A stretch of 64,000 nt of DNA from CAZMNY01 sp964567745 (GTDB lineage Bacteria; Planctomycetota; Planctomycetia; Pirellulales; Pirellulaceae): NCBI GenBank assembly GCA_964567745.1, contig CAZMNY010000007.1, forward strand, positions 186,001 through 250,000, read 5' to 3'. A model generated the notes under the pieces. It searched no databases and was not told the origin of the DNA. It was given only the letters and a program-made list of their open reading frames with translations. The position numbers were made by a program, and so were the translations under genes. Below are positions 44,096 through 54,963 of the stretch, piece after piece. Position 1 is the stretch's first letter. The number at the start of each line of letters is the position of its first letter.

Positions 44096-46249
44096 CTAGT
44101 CTGGAAGCCAAAGTCCGGACGATTCTTTGTCCTCGGCGCTGCCCGAACTACCACCGTCCGGCGTCCACAAACCGCTCTCGCCATCCGGGCTGGAGTTTTG
44201 CTCCTGGGCCATCGAGAGAGCGACGTCGGAGGCGGATGGGACGTTGGCGTCCTGTTGAGCCTGGGCGGGCTGAGCCATCGATTCCGGACCGCCGAGAATC
44301 TGCATGAGCCCATTCTGAATGCGTTGATTGCCGCCGTATTCGACCATCAGGCGGTTGGCGAGTTCTTTCGAGCCGTCGACATCTCGCGTTCGCATTCGCA
44401 AGACAAGTTCTTTCAGCAACAGTTCGCCCAGTTGATCGTGGTTATCCTTGGCGTTTTCTTTCGCCGTCTCCATGATCTCGAACAACTCGGCTGGCGACTC
44501 AGTCCACTGCAAGAGCAGATCGTAAAGCGAGTCCAGAGTGAGCGACTCGTCGGTTTCATGGAGTCCGCGTTTGATCGCTTCGCGAATGGCTTCCGTCGCG
44601 ATCAAACGTCGCGCTCGAAATACGCCAGCTCTGAGGATTTGCTTGAGCGTGTCGTCATCGAGGTTCGCAACGTCGACGTAGGAGTACTTAGTGGCGTGCA
44701 CGTTTTCCAGATTGGTCGCATCTTTGACGTCGATTTCCGGAATACCCAGTCGCTTACGCAAGTCGTTGGTTTCGAGCCGTTGATGGTTGAACAGTTGAGT
44801 CTGTTCGATCAGCAGCAGCGAGGCGGCCAACCGAACTTTCAATCCAGGATCTCCGGCAGATTCGTCCGCCGATTTGCCTCCCAAATGCATGTTGGGCAAT
44901 GTGGCCCATTTGTTGACGATGGCGTCTTGAAGCGCTTCGGCGCGGATCGAGTATTGTTGTTGAGCGGAGGCTTCGGGCGGAAGGAACAGCGGAGGCGAGA
45001 TAACATCTTGCAGCCGTTGCTGCTTACCGATCACTTCCCGCGATATCTCTTCGGCCAGATCGTCTCCTAAGGAATCTCGCAGCACGGTGAGGACCGCTTC
45101 AAATTCGGCGCCGTCGGTGGCGATCACTCGCACCCGCGCGGGGTGATCCGTTTCGCGGCCGTACAGCAATGCCTGACCGTGAATGATCGGAGTCGTTTCG
45201 AACGTCGGTTCGCCGGTGCCATCGGGCTGCTTGGATAGAATCGTGAACACGCCTTTAGGCGGCGGCCCTTCCTCGCTGTTGGGCGGAATTTGAGAAGGAT
45301 CGATCGAATAACTTCGATCTTGCGAAAGCATTGCTTCCATCGCCGAGTCTTGGTTAGCGACTTCGAAATAGACGTTCAGCACGTCGTCCGTCGTGTCGCT
45401 GGCCGAATCCAACAGCTGAGCCAATGCTTCGGCTTCCACCGCGTCGTCGAATTCGGCATTCTCCAAGCGGGCGAAGTCGTGCAGCGCCACAGCCATATCG
45501 GTGTGTCGCGATGCGAAGCCGAGCGTGTAAGCGTGTTGTCTCCGCAGCCAAGGCGCTTCGGGATGTTCACGAGCAAGCTCATCGAGAATCTTGGCGGCGG
45601 CCAGCCAAGCGCCGCGTTCAAACAACCGCTGTGATTGTTCGTGCTTGTCGCCCCAGTCGGCACCCTCGTCAGGCGCTTGCGGCGCGACTTCCGTCTGCAG
45701 CAACGGATGCATGTTCTCATCCAGCTCGAGCAGAATTCGCAACGGGCGATTAACTGCCTCGTCTTCGCACAGGCTGACCCAAAGCGCCAAGTGAGCTCGC
45801 GCTGGATAGGCTTCGTTCGCCTTGCAAAGTCCCATTGCCACGACACTCAACGCGTCGATCACTTCGGCCGGATTGCCATCATCGCCGATGCGTTCGAGCG
45901 CGCGCTGAAGCTGCGTCACCGCTTCGTCGATGCTGCCTTTGATCACGTCGAGAATGGCGGCCAAAGCATATGGTCGAAACGAATCTGGATCGGCTTGCAG
46001 CAGTGTCAGTACAACCTCTTCGGCGTCTTCATACCTTTCCATTTCGACGAGCGTCGACACTTTGAGGTCGAGCAGCATCGGCAACTTGCCACGTTTCTTG
46101 ATGAGCAAATCCAACGCCTGAATCGCGGCGGCGCGCTGATCGCCAGCAATCAACTTGAGCACCTTTTCGATCTCGGGAGCGAGGTCCTTGCAGCAAAACT
46201 TGGCCTTCTTGCCGCTGCCGCATGGGCATAGTCGATAGTTGTCCGCCAT
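44096..46249 (-). CDS. SEC-C motif protein with TPR-like repeats
   Basis: The N-terminus has CPCGSGKKAKFCC, a SEC-C zinc-binding motif as in the SecA C-terminus. Residues 25-260 look like TPR or similar helical repeats (for example AIQALDLLIKKRGKLPMLL). The C-terminal half is helical and acidic and ends in Ser/Gly-rich residues. The normal start is ATG 46249 (MADNYRLCPCGSG); the frame is open to 46378. It may be in one operon with ribD. Function unknown. Confidence 0.8.
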   Translation of the reverse strand: MADNYRLCPCGSGKKAKFCCKDLAPEIEKVLKLIAGDQRAAAIQALDLLIKKRGKLPMLLDLKVSTLVEMERYEDAEEVVLTLLQADPDSFRPYALAAILDVIKGSIDEAVTQLQRALERIGDDGNPAEVIDALSVVAMGLCKANEAYPARAHLALWVSLCEDEAVNRPLRILLELDENMHPLLQTEVAPQAPDEGADWGDKHEQSQRLFERGAWLAAAKILDELAREHPEAPWLRRQHAYTLGFASRHTDMAVALHDFARLENAEFDDAVEAEALAQLLDSASDTTDDVLNVYFEVANQDSAMEAMLSQDRSYSIDPSQIPPNSEEGPPPKGVFTILSKQPDGTGEPTFETTPIIHGQALLYGRETDHPARVRVIATDGAEFEAVLTVLRDSLGDDLAEEISREVIGKQQRLQDVISPPLFLPPEASAQQQYSIRAEALQDAIVNKWATLPNMHLGGKSADESAGDPGLKVRLAASLLLIEQTQLFNHQRLETNDLRKRLGIPEIDVKDATNLENVHATKYSYVDVANLDDDTLKQILRAGVFRARRLIATEAIREAIKRGLHETDESLTLDSLYDLLLQWTESPAELFEIMETAKENAKDNHDQLGELLLKELVLRMRTRDVDGSKELANRLMVEYGGNQRIQNGLMQILGGPESMAQPAQAQQDANVPSASDVALSMAQEQNSSPDGESGLWTPDGGSSGSAEDKESSGLWLPD

Positions 46250-46470
46250 TGCGATATTCCATTTCGATCTGAGTGAATCGTAGATCCGCCGAACGGCTTG
46301 TTTTTCACGTCTCTCGCGCGGCCGATCACTTGCTTGCATCGTATCAGACGATATCCGACTTGACGACCGATGCCGCAACGTTGCTGGGGAATGAGCTGGC
46401 GGTTGGAGCCTGGAATTTGTCGAAGTCTTCGCGCATTTTACAACGACGTTTGGCGATTGCAGATCCGGGC

Positions 46471-47685
46471 CTAACCAGACGCGTTCCGCCGGTCCGTATT
46501 GATTTGGTCGACCAGCGACTGAACATCGCCGTAGATTGACTCAGTCACCTCCGCCACTCGGCCGCGACTCTGCTTGTCTCCGTCGCCGCCGATCCTTACT
46601 GGTTCGCCGAACCGAACCATAGCCTCTCGTCGTCCTCGGACCGTGGGGAGATCTCGCTGCAATATGTCCTCTTCGAATTTGTCGAGCGTTTCCGCGAGCC
46701 GCTCGATGCTCGGATCGTTGACAAGGTAGTCGCCGGGGTAACTGAACAGCTGCATGACAAAGAAGACGTCGCCCATCCGCGCGCATAGCTCGGCGTATTT
46801 CAGCTTGTCCTGCTGAATTTGTTCGTCTTCGATTTGTTTGATCAAGCTTTGCCGCACCGCTTTGGCTCGCTCCGGCAACCCGCCTTTGGTCTTGAGTCCC
46901 TGCTGCTCCTCCAAGCGAGCCAATAGCGACTCCAAAAGGAACCCAACTCTTTCGCGCAAGAGTCCTTCGCGAGTCCTCCCGAGGTAGTCCAATTCTTTGA
47001 GCGCCAACGCCGCTTCAGCGACGCGATGAATTCGATCTCGAAGCGAACGGCCGGCGTCGGGGCGCAGGTAGAGTCGGTTTTCGAGTTGGCTGACCATCGT
47101 GAGCATGTTTTCCGAGGGATCGTCCAAGTACCAAAGCTTGATGCCGCAGGGAATGATGTAGATTGGCCGGTCAGCTTTTTTGGCAGCGGTCATGGCGATA
47201 GCCGCCGCTCCTTCGCGAAACGGCGTGACTCGGTCTGCCGTATGGTAGACATCGCCTTCGGGGAAAATGACAAGCGGGAAACACTCGTCCCGCAGCACGG
47301 TGACGGCTTGCTTGAATGCCTGGCGGTCGGACCCTTCACGATCGACGCTAAAGCAACCAAGGTGCTGCATCGCCCAACACTCGAAAGCGGAACTCAATCC
47401 AAAGACTTGCCAAGCGGTCATGAAGTAGAGCGGGCAGTCAATAGTGTCGGCGGCCAAGTAGAGCGCCGCGGAGTCGTAGTGGGCTGAGTGGTTGGGTGTG
47501 ACCAGAACGCCAGCACCCTCGTCAAGACACTGTCGCACGACATCCGCGTTCTCAACCTGGATGTGTTCGATCTTTTGTTTGTTGTGAAGTTGGCGTTTGC
47601 GATAGCCACGAGTCAGCCGAACCCACCAGGGCGTCATCTTCGGCGCCCACCATTGCGGCGGCGTCCCATAGGGCTGCTCATTCAT
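46471..47685 (-). CDS. PlsC-like 1-acyl-glycerol-3-phosphate acyltransferase family protein
   Basis: Acyltransferase motifs are seen in order: TPNHSAHYDSAALYL (HX4D, NHSAHYD), GCFSVDREGSDRQAF, and VIFPEGDVYHTADRV (FPEG). The C-terminal 200 residues are longer than in simple PlsC proteins and helical. It should act at the membrane in phospholipid synthesis or a related lipid transfer. It follows transaldolase on the same strand after 73 bases. Confidence 0.85.
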   Translation of the reverse strand: MNEQPYGTPPQWWAPKMTPWWVRLTRGYRKRQLHNKQKIEHIQVENADVVRQCLDEGAGVLVTPNHSAHYDSAALYLAADTIDCPLYFMTAWQVFGLSSAFECWAMQHLGCFSVDREGSDRQAFKQAVTVLRDECFPLVIFPEGDVYHTADRVTPFREGAAAIAMTAAKKADRPIYIIPCGIKLWYLDDPSENMLTMVSQLENRLYLRPDAGRSLRDRIHRVAEAALALKELDYLGRTREGLLRERVGFLLESLLARLEEQQGLKTKGGLPERAKAVRQSLIKQIEDEQIQQDKLKYAELCARMGDVFFVMQLFSYPGDYLVNDPSIERLAETLDKFEEDILQRDLPTVRGRREAMVRFGEPVRIGGDGDKQSRGRVAEVTESIYGDVQSLVDQINTDRRNASG

Positions 47686-47758
47686 GGCTCCGCGCCCATC
47701 AAGTTCCCGGTCGTGGATGTATCCGGCCGTAAAGCTGAGTGATCCGTAGTGCGTTTGG

Positions 47759-48808
47759 TCAGGCCCGCTTGCCGGCGATCAACTTGAGCAAGTTGTTTTG
47801 CGGCCCGGCGAACTTCGCCACTCCCTCTTGCATCAACACCGTCTCCATCCGCTCAAAGTCGACAAGACGATCGATCTCTTCAAGAACATTGGACGGCGGC
47901 ATTTCGTCGATTTGGCGGGTGAAGACCTGATTTGTGGCGGCGACCGCCTCATTGGTTGAAGGCGGGTTGGTCTCGATGTCGCTGCCGGCAAACGCGCCGA
48001 CGTATTTCCAGGCTGGGTCGTTTGCCTTTTTGACGCCGGTCGAGGCAAAGACAATTTCTTGGCGAAGCGGCAACTGCTTGTCGGCCCAATAGGTCTGATT
48101 CGAGGCCCAAATCCGTTTTGCATTGACGATCCCAACAAGTCCTTGCGCCGCATCAGACAGCTGCGGTACGTGTTGCTCGGTATACACGTCGACTCGAGAA
48201 ACAAAAATGCTGTAGACGCTTTTGAATTGATCGAGATTGCCACGGCGTTGCGCGCCGCGCCAAACCGCTTCGCGGGCGGCTTCGTATTGCCGATCCGAGA
48301 AAATCAGCGTGACGTTTAAGGTCAGTCCTGCTGCCGACAATTCCTCCAACGCACCGAGACCAGCTGGTGTGGCTGGGACTTTGATCATTCGATTTTTGTG
48401 ACCCTCGGCCCACTTCAAACCCAATTCGATATAGCGCGCGACTCGCGCTTCATGGCTCAAGCCTGTCGATTCGTCTTCGAGGAGCGGATCGACTTCGAAA
48501 CTGACATATCCATCGTCGCCTCCGCTCTGCTCCCAGGCCGATTCGAATTCGCGTTGCGCTGCGGTGACCAATTCGTCAGTCATGGTCCAGGCAATGTCAT
48601 CGTCCGTCGCGCCGGCTTCGATCAAACAGGCGATGCGATCGTCGAAACGGCCGGTGCCGATAAGATCTGAGACGATGACGGGGTTGGAGGTCGCGCCCGT
48701 GGCACCGTAGTCCTTGCTGGCGCGAATCAAGTCGGGGTCGATCGAGTCAAGCCAAAGTTTGGTTCCCGACTGCACGAGAGACTGAAGCGGGGAAGTGGCT
48801 GCCGACAT
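47759..48808 (-). CDS. tal: Transaldolase
   Basis: The 349-residue protein has LWLDSIDPDLIRASKDYGATGATSNPVIVSDL at the start and RMIKVPATPAGLGALEELSAAGLTLNVTLIFSD, with the Schiff-base lysine in IKVPAT. This is the longer transaldolase type found in many bacteria, of the pentose phosphate pathway. The ATG is at 48808. A 551-base gap separates it from the divergent gene upstream. Confidence 0.95.
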   Translation of the reverse strand: MSAATSPLQSLVQSGTKLWLDSIDPDLIRASKDYGATGATSNPVIVSDLIGTGRFDDRIACLIEAGATDDDIAWTMTDELVTAAQREFESAWEQSGGDDGYVSFEVDPLLEDESTGLSHEARVARYIELGLKWAEGHKNRMIKVPATPAGLGALEELSAAGLTLNVTLIFSDRQYEAAREAVWRGAQRRGNLDQFKSVYSIFVSRVDVYTEQHVPQLSDAAQGLVGIVNAKRIWASNQTYWADKQLPLRQEIVFASTGVKKANDPAWKYVGAFAGSDIETNPPSTNEAVAATNQVFTRQIDEMPPSNVLEEIDRLVDFERMETVLMQEGVAKFAGPQNNLLKLIAGKRA

Positions 48809-49359
48809 GTCTGATTACCGTCCTTGCTAAACAAGATTTTGCGGCGGCCTCGGACGAGTCCCGATCCGTTGTTGGATTTTCGACTCGAGAAGAATTTCGA
48901 GGACGCCATTCGGCCGAGAGTATCTCCCGCACGCCGGTACTCAAGGTTATCAATTCACGCTAACTGGGGAAACCTCACGGACTAGTCAAGACGTAGGGGT
49001 GAGTGCGAAGGTTGACGCGAGGCTCGGATGAGAACAATTTGAGTGAACTTGTCCAGCATTTCGGCTCGCCGCCGCTCGCGTTGGCCAATCTGGGGAAATA
49101 TGCCATAGGCGCGTTTGGGCATGGCCGATAAGTTAAGGAGAGTTGAGAATTTAGGTTCATATGGACTATGACGATTCTCTCGCGGCTGTCAGCTGGTCTG
49201 CTGGCGGCGTGGACGAAATCAACTCGGTCAGCAGCTTCGATTTAGGACTTGGATTCAGCAGATTTTAAGGACTAAATCGGGGCGATCAACCGCGCAATAA
49301 CCACTAAGGCTTGCTTAGTATTTTTGCCGCCTCGATTCCCTCAGGCGGCGGGATTCCCC
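48809..49359. other. Long divergent intergenic region
   Basis: About 550 bases separate the minus-strand transaldolase gene from the plus-strand MMPL gene. Short frames here have poor composition. No clear terminator or repeat is seen, and promoters for both genes are expected but cannot be assigned. Confidence 0.5.
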
Positions 49360-52300
49360 ATGAGTATCAATCCATCGCGGCGTCGCGCGATTGTCATTCT
49401 CTGCATCATCTTCTTCTTGATCCCGTTTGGACTGCGCGGGGCCCGTATGGCCGTGCAGCACGTCAAGAACGACCCAAACGATTGGCTGCCCTCGGACTTT
49501 GACGAGACAGTCGAGCTGAAGTGGTTTGCGAAGCACTTCATTAGCGAGAAGTTCGCCGTCATCACTTGGGCCGATTGCCGCGCTGACGATCAAAGTTACC
49601 AATTGTTTCTGAAGAAGCTCGAACCCCAGATCAATCATCAGGTTGGCGCCGTGGCCGGGGCTATGAAATCGGATGACGCCGAACTCAAGAAGCCGAGGAC
49701 GGAAGCCGAACGAGCTCGCGAAATGGGCGATCGTCTTGGGCTTTTCCTTACCGGCGACGATCACATTGGATGGGGAGACTACGACGACGAGAAATGGCTC
49801 AAGGGTCATGACGATGCATGGTATTTCATCACCAAAAAGGGCGAGCTCCACAAATGGTCCGGCAAGTCGGGCTTGGTTGACGGAATCGTCATCGGCTCGC
49901 GACGCTTTTTCGGAGATCGAAAGGCGCGCGGCGAAATCGTTGCTCGCGTTGGCCAGCCTTCCACGCCCGGTAAGCTAAACCCGTATTACAAAAATCCGCA
50001 GATGCTGACCGGCCGTCTATTCACGTCGGTGCTGACTGGCCCCCAGTTGTTAGAGCAATTGACGGCGGAAGACGGACCGCTTCGACAATCGATCAAATCC
50101 AATCTTCAAGAAGACTTGGATGTTGATGTCGCCGCGACGGCCATGGCCTACACTCGGCTGACCGGAGCGTTGTTCGGCAAGGCGCCGCACCTTGACTTTG
50201 ATTGGACGAAGGAAGGTTTCCTCAAACTGTTATCGGATGCCAAGCGGGTAGAATTGCCAGAGGACTGGGACGTCGTTTTCGAAGACCACATCGACGCCTA
50301 CGGGCTCGATAAACTGCGAGCGGCGACCGGGTTTGAACGCGAGTATCACTGGGGTGAATTGTTCCACTACCTCGAGGTGGAACAGCCATCGCGGCAGACC
50401 TGCATCATCGCCAACTTCAGCGACCTCGGTAAGTCCGACATGGCGCGCGTCGTCGGCCGGCCTATTCTGGGCAAACCAGCGGGACTGCTGCTGCGAATCG
50501 CGGAAGAATGTGAGATCAAGACACAAGAGCCGGACCACGAACTACGGCTTGGCGGCCCTCCGGTAGACAACGTGGCGATTGACGAAGAGGGAACTCGTAC
50601 GCTTGTTAAGCTCGTCGGGTTTTCCGCACTCGTCGGCTTCATATTGTCCTACATGTGTTTCCGCAGCATCCTTGTCACCATCATGGTGTTCCTGGTCGGC
50701 GGCGTCAGTGCGGTCATCAGTATGGCCATCGTGTTCTATTCCGGCGAGACGGCCGACGCGATCCTGATGTCGATGCCGGCGGTCGTTTACGTTTTGGGGC
50801 TGAGCGGTGCCGTTCACATCGTGAATTATTATCGCGATGCGGTTGAGGATTCGGGGGAGGACAGTGCGCCTTGGCGGGCGCTGAAGATCGGTTGGTGGCC
50901 TTGCACGATTGCGGCATTCACGACGGCCATCGGTTTGTTCTCGCTGTACTTCAGTAACATCGTGCCGATTCGCAAGTTCGGTCTGTTTTCCGCGCTGGGC
51001 GTTTTGGCAACCTTGGTTTTGCTGTTCGCCTATCTTCCTTCGGCGCTTGTGACTTGGCCTCCGGGCTTCAAACGAGGCGATCGAGTTCGGCAGCAAGGCT
51101 CGTATACGAATTGGATCGAGTCAATCGTCACTCGATTTTGGAAACGAGTTTGCGACTTTGTGATTGGCAACTACACGGTTGTCGGGACATTGTGCTTGTT
51201 GCTGACTGTTGGCGTGGGCTGGGGGCTGACCAAGATCGACACCTCGGTGCAGTTGCTCAAGCTGTTTGATCCCAACGCCAAGATCATCGGCGACTACCGC
51301 TGGATGGAGCAGAACCTCGGCAAATTGGTGCCGATGGAGCTGGTCATCCGCGTCGACCCCGAGCGAACCCTTGCGGCCACCGGCAGCGACGACTCGGAGC
51401 TGCAAGAGGACGAGTCGATTCGACTGAACTTGCTGGAGCGTTTGGAATTGACCGACCGAGTCCAGCGTGTTGTGGAGTCGCAGTTCGGGCCGGCGGGAAC
51501 CGACGATATGGGCCGTGGCATGTCGGCAGCGACATTCTTCAAGCTGCCCGAACCGGCTGCGACCACCAGCGGCTTCAGCGCCGCGGCTCGGACGCGTTCG
51601 TTGATGAATCGGCGGTTGGAGGAGAGCTATTCTGAACTGTTGTCGATGGACTATCTGCGTCGGGATTCCGAAGCGGCGCACACTGACAGCGAACTGTGGC
51701 GAATCAGCTTGCGGCTCGGCGCGCTCAATGATGTGGACTACGGCCGTTTTGCTCACGACCTGAAGTTTGTCGTCGAGCCGGTGATGTCGGCCTATCGGTA
51801 TCGCGAAGACATACTGGCCGGGCTCAACAAAGCCTCCCCAGAAAAGGGCTTTGTAGGAAAACGCATTGTCGTGCTCGGTATGGGCAAGCCCGAAGATCCG
51901 GTCGAGTCGAAAGCGAGCATGGGCTCGCGTTCGCCAGCCCTGCAGTCCGCAGTTTGCTTTTCGACGCTCAGCGATCTCCTTCTCATTAAAGGATTTGACG
52001 GCCGCTTTGCACCGACGTGGCACGATCCGACAGCCAGCGACGCGGCCACTGAATTGGACGCCGCGCTCGAAGGCGCCGACTGCATTGTCTTGGCGGGCGA
52101 CGCCGACATGTACGATGTCAAGGCGCTCAAGGCGAATGACAAGCTTGTCTTCGTCGACGCTCGAGAACATCAGTTTGAAATCGATCTGGATGGGAACGTC
52201 ACCAAGAAGACAGCGGCTCAGCGAGGCGACATGATTCACGTCGTTTACACTGGGGTTGTTCCCGTCGTCTACAAAGCTCAACGCACGCTGCTCGTCAGCC

Positions 52301-53031
52301 TGATGAATAGCATCGGTTGGGCCTTCGCTCTGATCGCGGTTGTGATGTGCACTCTGCTTTGGAGTCCGAGTGCAGGCTTGGTTTCGATGCTTCCCAACGT
52401 GTTTCCCGTCATCCTGATCTTCGGGGCGATGGGCTATATCGGTCTGAAGGTCGACATCGGCACGATGATGACGGCCAGCGTGGCGATGGGCGTGGCGGTC
52501 GACGACACGATTCACTTTCTGATGTGGTTCCGCAAAGGCATCAAGCGAGGACTGGGGCGGTTAGATTCGATCGAGTTGGCTTACGAGCACGTCGCCACCG
52601 CGATGACTCAAACAACGCTCATCGGCGGACTCGGGCTCTCCGTGTTCTGGTTCAGCACGTTCACGCCAACTCAACGATTCGGCGTGATGATGCTGACTCT
52701 CTTGAGCGCTGCGTTGGTCGGCGACTTGGTCTTCTTGCCGGCCATCTTGGCCAGCCCAATCGGCAAGTTGTTTGGCCGCAAAGACACGCCGCTCCGACGT
52801 TCCGCAGCCGAGGCCGCCGCGTTGCAAGGTGCCGATGACGTGGCCTTCGACGACGACACGAGCGACGCCTCGCCGTCCGGCGCAGTCGAGCCAGCGAGCG
52901 CGCAGGCATCCGCCTCAAGCGAGTCGTCGATCGGCGAGAATTCTAAGGGCGATGGGTGCGGTCAAGCGACGCCCCACAGCTCACTTGCCGCCGGCAAGCG
53001 ACTCATCCGCCGCGACCGACCCCATTCGTAG
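49360..53031 (+). CDS. MMPL/RND-family membrane transporter
   Basis: The 1223-residue protein has an N-terminal helix (RRRAIVILCIIFFLIPFGLR), a large soluble region, then two blocks of about five to six helices each (near residues 415-590 and 990-1130), as in MMPL or SSD-type RND proteins. A second soluble domain lies between them. Motifs such as GVAVDDTIHFLMWFRKG in the second block match the family. ATG 49360 (MSINPSRRRA) is preferred over TTG 49324. The last 80 residues are Ser/Ala-rich and disordered. The substrate is unknown but likely lipid-like. Confidence 0.85.
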   Translation: MSINPSRRRAIVILCIIFFLIPFGLRGARMAVQHVKNDPNDWLPSDFDETVELKWFAKHFISEKFAVITWADCRADDQSYQLFLKKLEPQINHQVGAVAGAMKSDDAELKKPRTEAERAREMGDRLGLFLTGDDHIGWGDYDDEKWLKGHDDAWYFITKKGELHKWSGKSGLVDGIVIGSRRFFGDRKARGEIVARVGQPSTPGKLNPYYKNPQMLTGRLFTSVLTGPQLLEQLTAEDGPLRQSIKSNLQEDLDVDVAATAMAYTRLTGALFGKAPHLDFDWTKEGFLKLLSDAKRVELPEDWDVVFEDHIDAYGLDKLRAATGFEREYHWGELFHYLEVEQPSRQTCIIANFSDLGKSDMARVVGRPILGKPAGLLLRIAEECEIKTQEPDHELRLGGPPVDNVAIDEEGTRTLVKLVGFSALVGFILSYMCFRSILVTIMVFLVGGVSAVISMAIVFYSGETADAILMSMPAVVYVLGLSGAVHIVNYYRDAVEDSGEDSAPWRALKIGWWPCTIAAFTTAIGLFSLYFSNIVPIRKFGLFSALGVLATLVLLFAYLPSALVTWPPGFKRGDRVRQQGSYTNWIESIVTRFWKRVCDFVIGNYTVVGTLCLLLTVGVGWGLTKIDTSVQLLKLFDPNAKIIGDYRWMEQNLGKLVPMELVIRVDPERTLAATGSDDSELQEDESIRLNLLERLELTDRVQRVVESQFGPAGTDDMGRGMSAATFFKLPEPAATTSGFSAAARTRSLMNRRLEESYSELLSMDYLRRDSEAAHTDSELWRISLRLGALNDVDYGRFAHDLKFVVEPVMSAYRYREDILAGLNKASPEKGFVGKRIVVLGMGKPEDPVESKASMGSRSPALQSAVCFSTLSDLLLIKGFDGRFAPTWHDPTASDAATELDAALEGADCIVLAGDADMYDVKALKANDKLVFVDAREHQFEIDLDGNVTKKTAAQRGDMIHVVYTGVVPVVYKAQRTLLVSLMNSIGWAFALIAVVMCTLLWSPSAGLVSMLPNVFPVILIFGAMGYIGLKVDIGTMMTASVAMGVAVDDTIHFLMWFRKGIKRGLGRLDSIELAYEHVATAMTQTTLIGGLGLSVFWFSTFTPTQRFGVMMLTLLSAALVGDLVFLPAILASPIGKLFGRKDTPLRRSAAEAAALQGADDVAFDDDTSDASPSGAVEPASAQASASSESSIGENSKGDGCGQATPHSSLAAGKRLIRRDRPHS

Positions 53032-53056
53032 GCCCCTGTCGCCAGTTGTCGCCAGC

Positions 53057-53084
53057 GTCGCCTTACGCTCCGCGAAAGTGGCGC
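53057..53084 (+). repeat. REP-like palindromic repeat, copy 4
   Basis: This copy starts 26 bases after the MMPL stop and differs from copy 1 by one base (TTACG for TTTCG). It is between convergent genes. Confidence 0.9.
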
Positions 53085-53245
53085 AACTTTCGTAGACAGG
53101 CCGTCAAGCAATGGTGACGTCTTGAAGCAACGGTTTTTCTCATGCAGCGCAATCTGGCTCGTCAGCTGCGGATTCTTACACTTCTATCTTCTTTGCATGT
53201 CATCGCGCTAGAAGAAGCAACCGGTTGCCGTTAATAAAGGCGTGT

Positions 53246-53557
53246 TCATGATCTGCTTGACCTTCGGATCTGAGTCGGCTTGCCATTTCTCCACTCAATC
53301 CACATTCCGTGCCGCTGCCCAAGGTAGAACTTGCCGCTTGCCAACCCTGTTCCGTCGGCATTCCAGAATCTCCACTTACCGTGTCGATAGTTCCGATGAA
53401 AATCGCCGCAAGCTATTTTGACACCTTCGGCCGACCAGAAGATGACTCGCCCATGCCGACAGTTTGCAGGCACTTCATTCGCGTCCAGAAGGTCCGGGGC
53501 GTCATTCAAGTTAGTCGGGTCATGCTTGCGGGAAAGGCGTATTTCCGCGCAAAACAT
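53246..53557 (-). CDS. Small MORN-repeat protein
   Basis: The 103-residue protein has three MORN-like units, HGRVIFWSAEG, HGKWRFWNADG and HGMWIEWRNG, spaced by about 22 residues. MORN proteins often serve as small binding modules or antitoxin-like partners. The ATG overlaps the 3' end of the frameshifted gene upstream by 38 bases, so it probably belongs to the same transcript. Confidence 0.75.
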   Translation of the reverse strand: MFCAEIRLSRKHDPTNLNDAPDLLDANEVPANCRHGRVIFWSAEGVKIACGDFHRNYRHGKWRFWNADGTGLASGKFYLGQRHGMWIEWRNGKPTQIRRSSRS

Positions 53558-53776
53558 GATCGTACGCGCCTGTTAACTGCGTAGCCCTTCTGGGACGCAG
53601 CGCCAGAACTCGCATGAGTTGCGAAATGCGCCGAATGTTGTCAGGCGTGGTTGGTAGACAAATGTCAGTTTTTGATAGGAAGTTTGAACCGTAGTACGCA
53701 CGACTAAAAGCTGTCGGTGAAAGCAGCTGTTCCAACGCGCGATCCAGATTCTCAAAGTCCCGAGTCATATCGACCC

Positions 53777-54556
53777 TCACACATAGCCGCGACTCCTTAG
53801 GTTGCCGGCCGACGAGGCCGAGTCGCACGTGCCCCAACACACGTCGAACGTAACGTGATCTGATCTGGAAGCAAAGTCGTCGATCGTGTAGTAGATCGGC
53901 TTGTACTGACTCACGACACGCGCCTCCCAAGCCAGTCGTGTCTCTTGCTGCCCTGGGTAGACGAAGACGTTGATCTGATATTCACGGCGAATCGCATCAG
54001 CCAAATCACCGACCGTCGACACATGCCCAAGATTCGCTGTCGGAGTCAACAGTGCTTCATGAATGCGACTCTCCTCGTCGCTGCCGACAAGAAGCATCCG
54101 GCGTTGAGTTCGACTGGCGAGTAATTCGTTCGCCGTCCGATACTCTTCGTTCATTCGGTGATGATCGGCCCATGTATCGACAGTGATTGCAAACGGCCCA
54201 GACGAATCGAAGTCGGCCCACGTGCGACCCCGGCTCGTTGCAAGTCTATCGGCTCTTGACCACTGCGGGCGTTTGGCTAAACACAGATCCGACGATGACA
54301 CGTTGCGGGCGGCGTTGTGAATGACAACAACTCCATCCACAACGCGCGCCAAATACCCGATTTGCCACAGGACCAAGTTAAGCGCCGCAATTCGCCTCAT
54401 GCGATGAAACGTGTTGTCGATGCAAACTGATTCATACGACGCGAGGTCTTGCTCATTGAGAAACTCAACGGCGTATGGGACATCATCCCCCAGCACCAGA
54501 TCGACCGCCTCGCGTACCGAAGCGTCGCTGAAATTCAAGTCGATAGGCTCACACAA
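53777..54556 (-). pseudogene. STN gene piece three (largest fragment)
   Basis: Starts LCEPIDLNFSDAS with no signal peptide or methionine, consistent with an internal piece. Contains at least one complete STN-like unit and ends SRGYV, where a TG-repeat shift leads to RVDMTRDF. Confidence 0.6.
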
Positions 54557-54963
54557 GTGCTCGTCGACGCTCTGAATTCATTACTCTTCGCAGTCTAAAC
54601 TTGCTTGACGCGAAAGCGACGCCCGCCTGTGGGTTCAACTCGGCGAGCGTTAACTGCTGACGTCGGCTGGCGGACAACACGGCTAAATTGCCTTTGACGG
54701 ACAGTCGGCTGGTCTTGTTGACGTCAACAGTCGACGAACCACGTGGCGCTAGTGTAGGACTAGGCGTGCGAAGTATCGTTCCGAGAAAAGGACGATCATG
54801 ATGTTCGCTGAGACTCCATAACGCAGGACCGTCGATCACGTTGTGTACTCGAGTTGGTACGTCGAGTGGCAACTCGTTTTCAAGCGCAACGAAGATTTCG
54901 TTGTCGTCTCGGCTTAGCTGAAGCGACGACGGAACATTCTCTAAAATAATTCGGGCTAGCGAC

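Noticed and set aside
51121..52515. A 464-codon open frame on the minus strand
   Set aside because: Antisense to the MMPL gene with many His, Gln and Arg; no domain seen.
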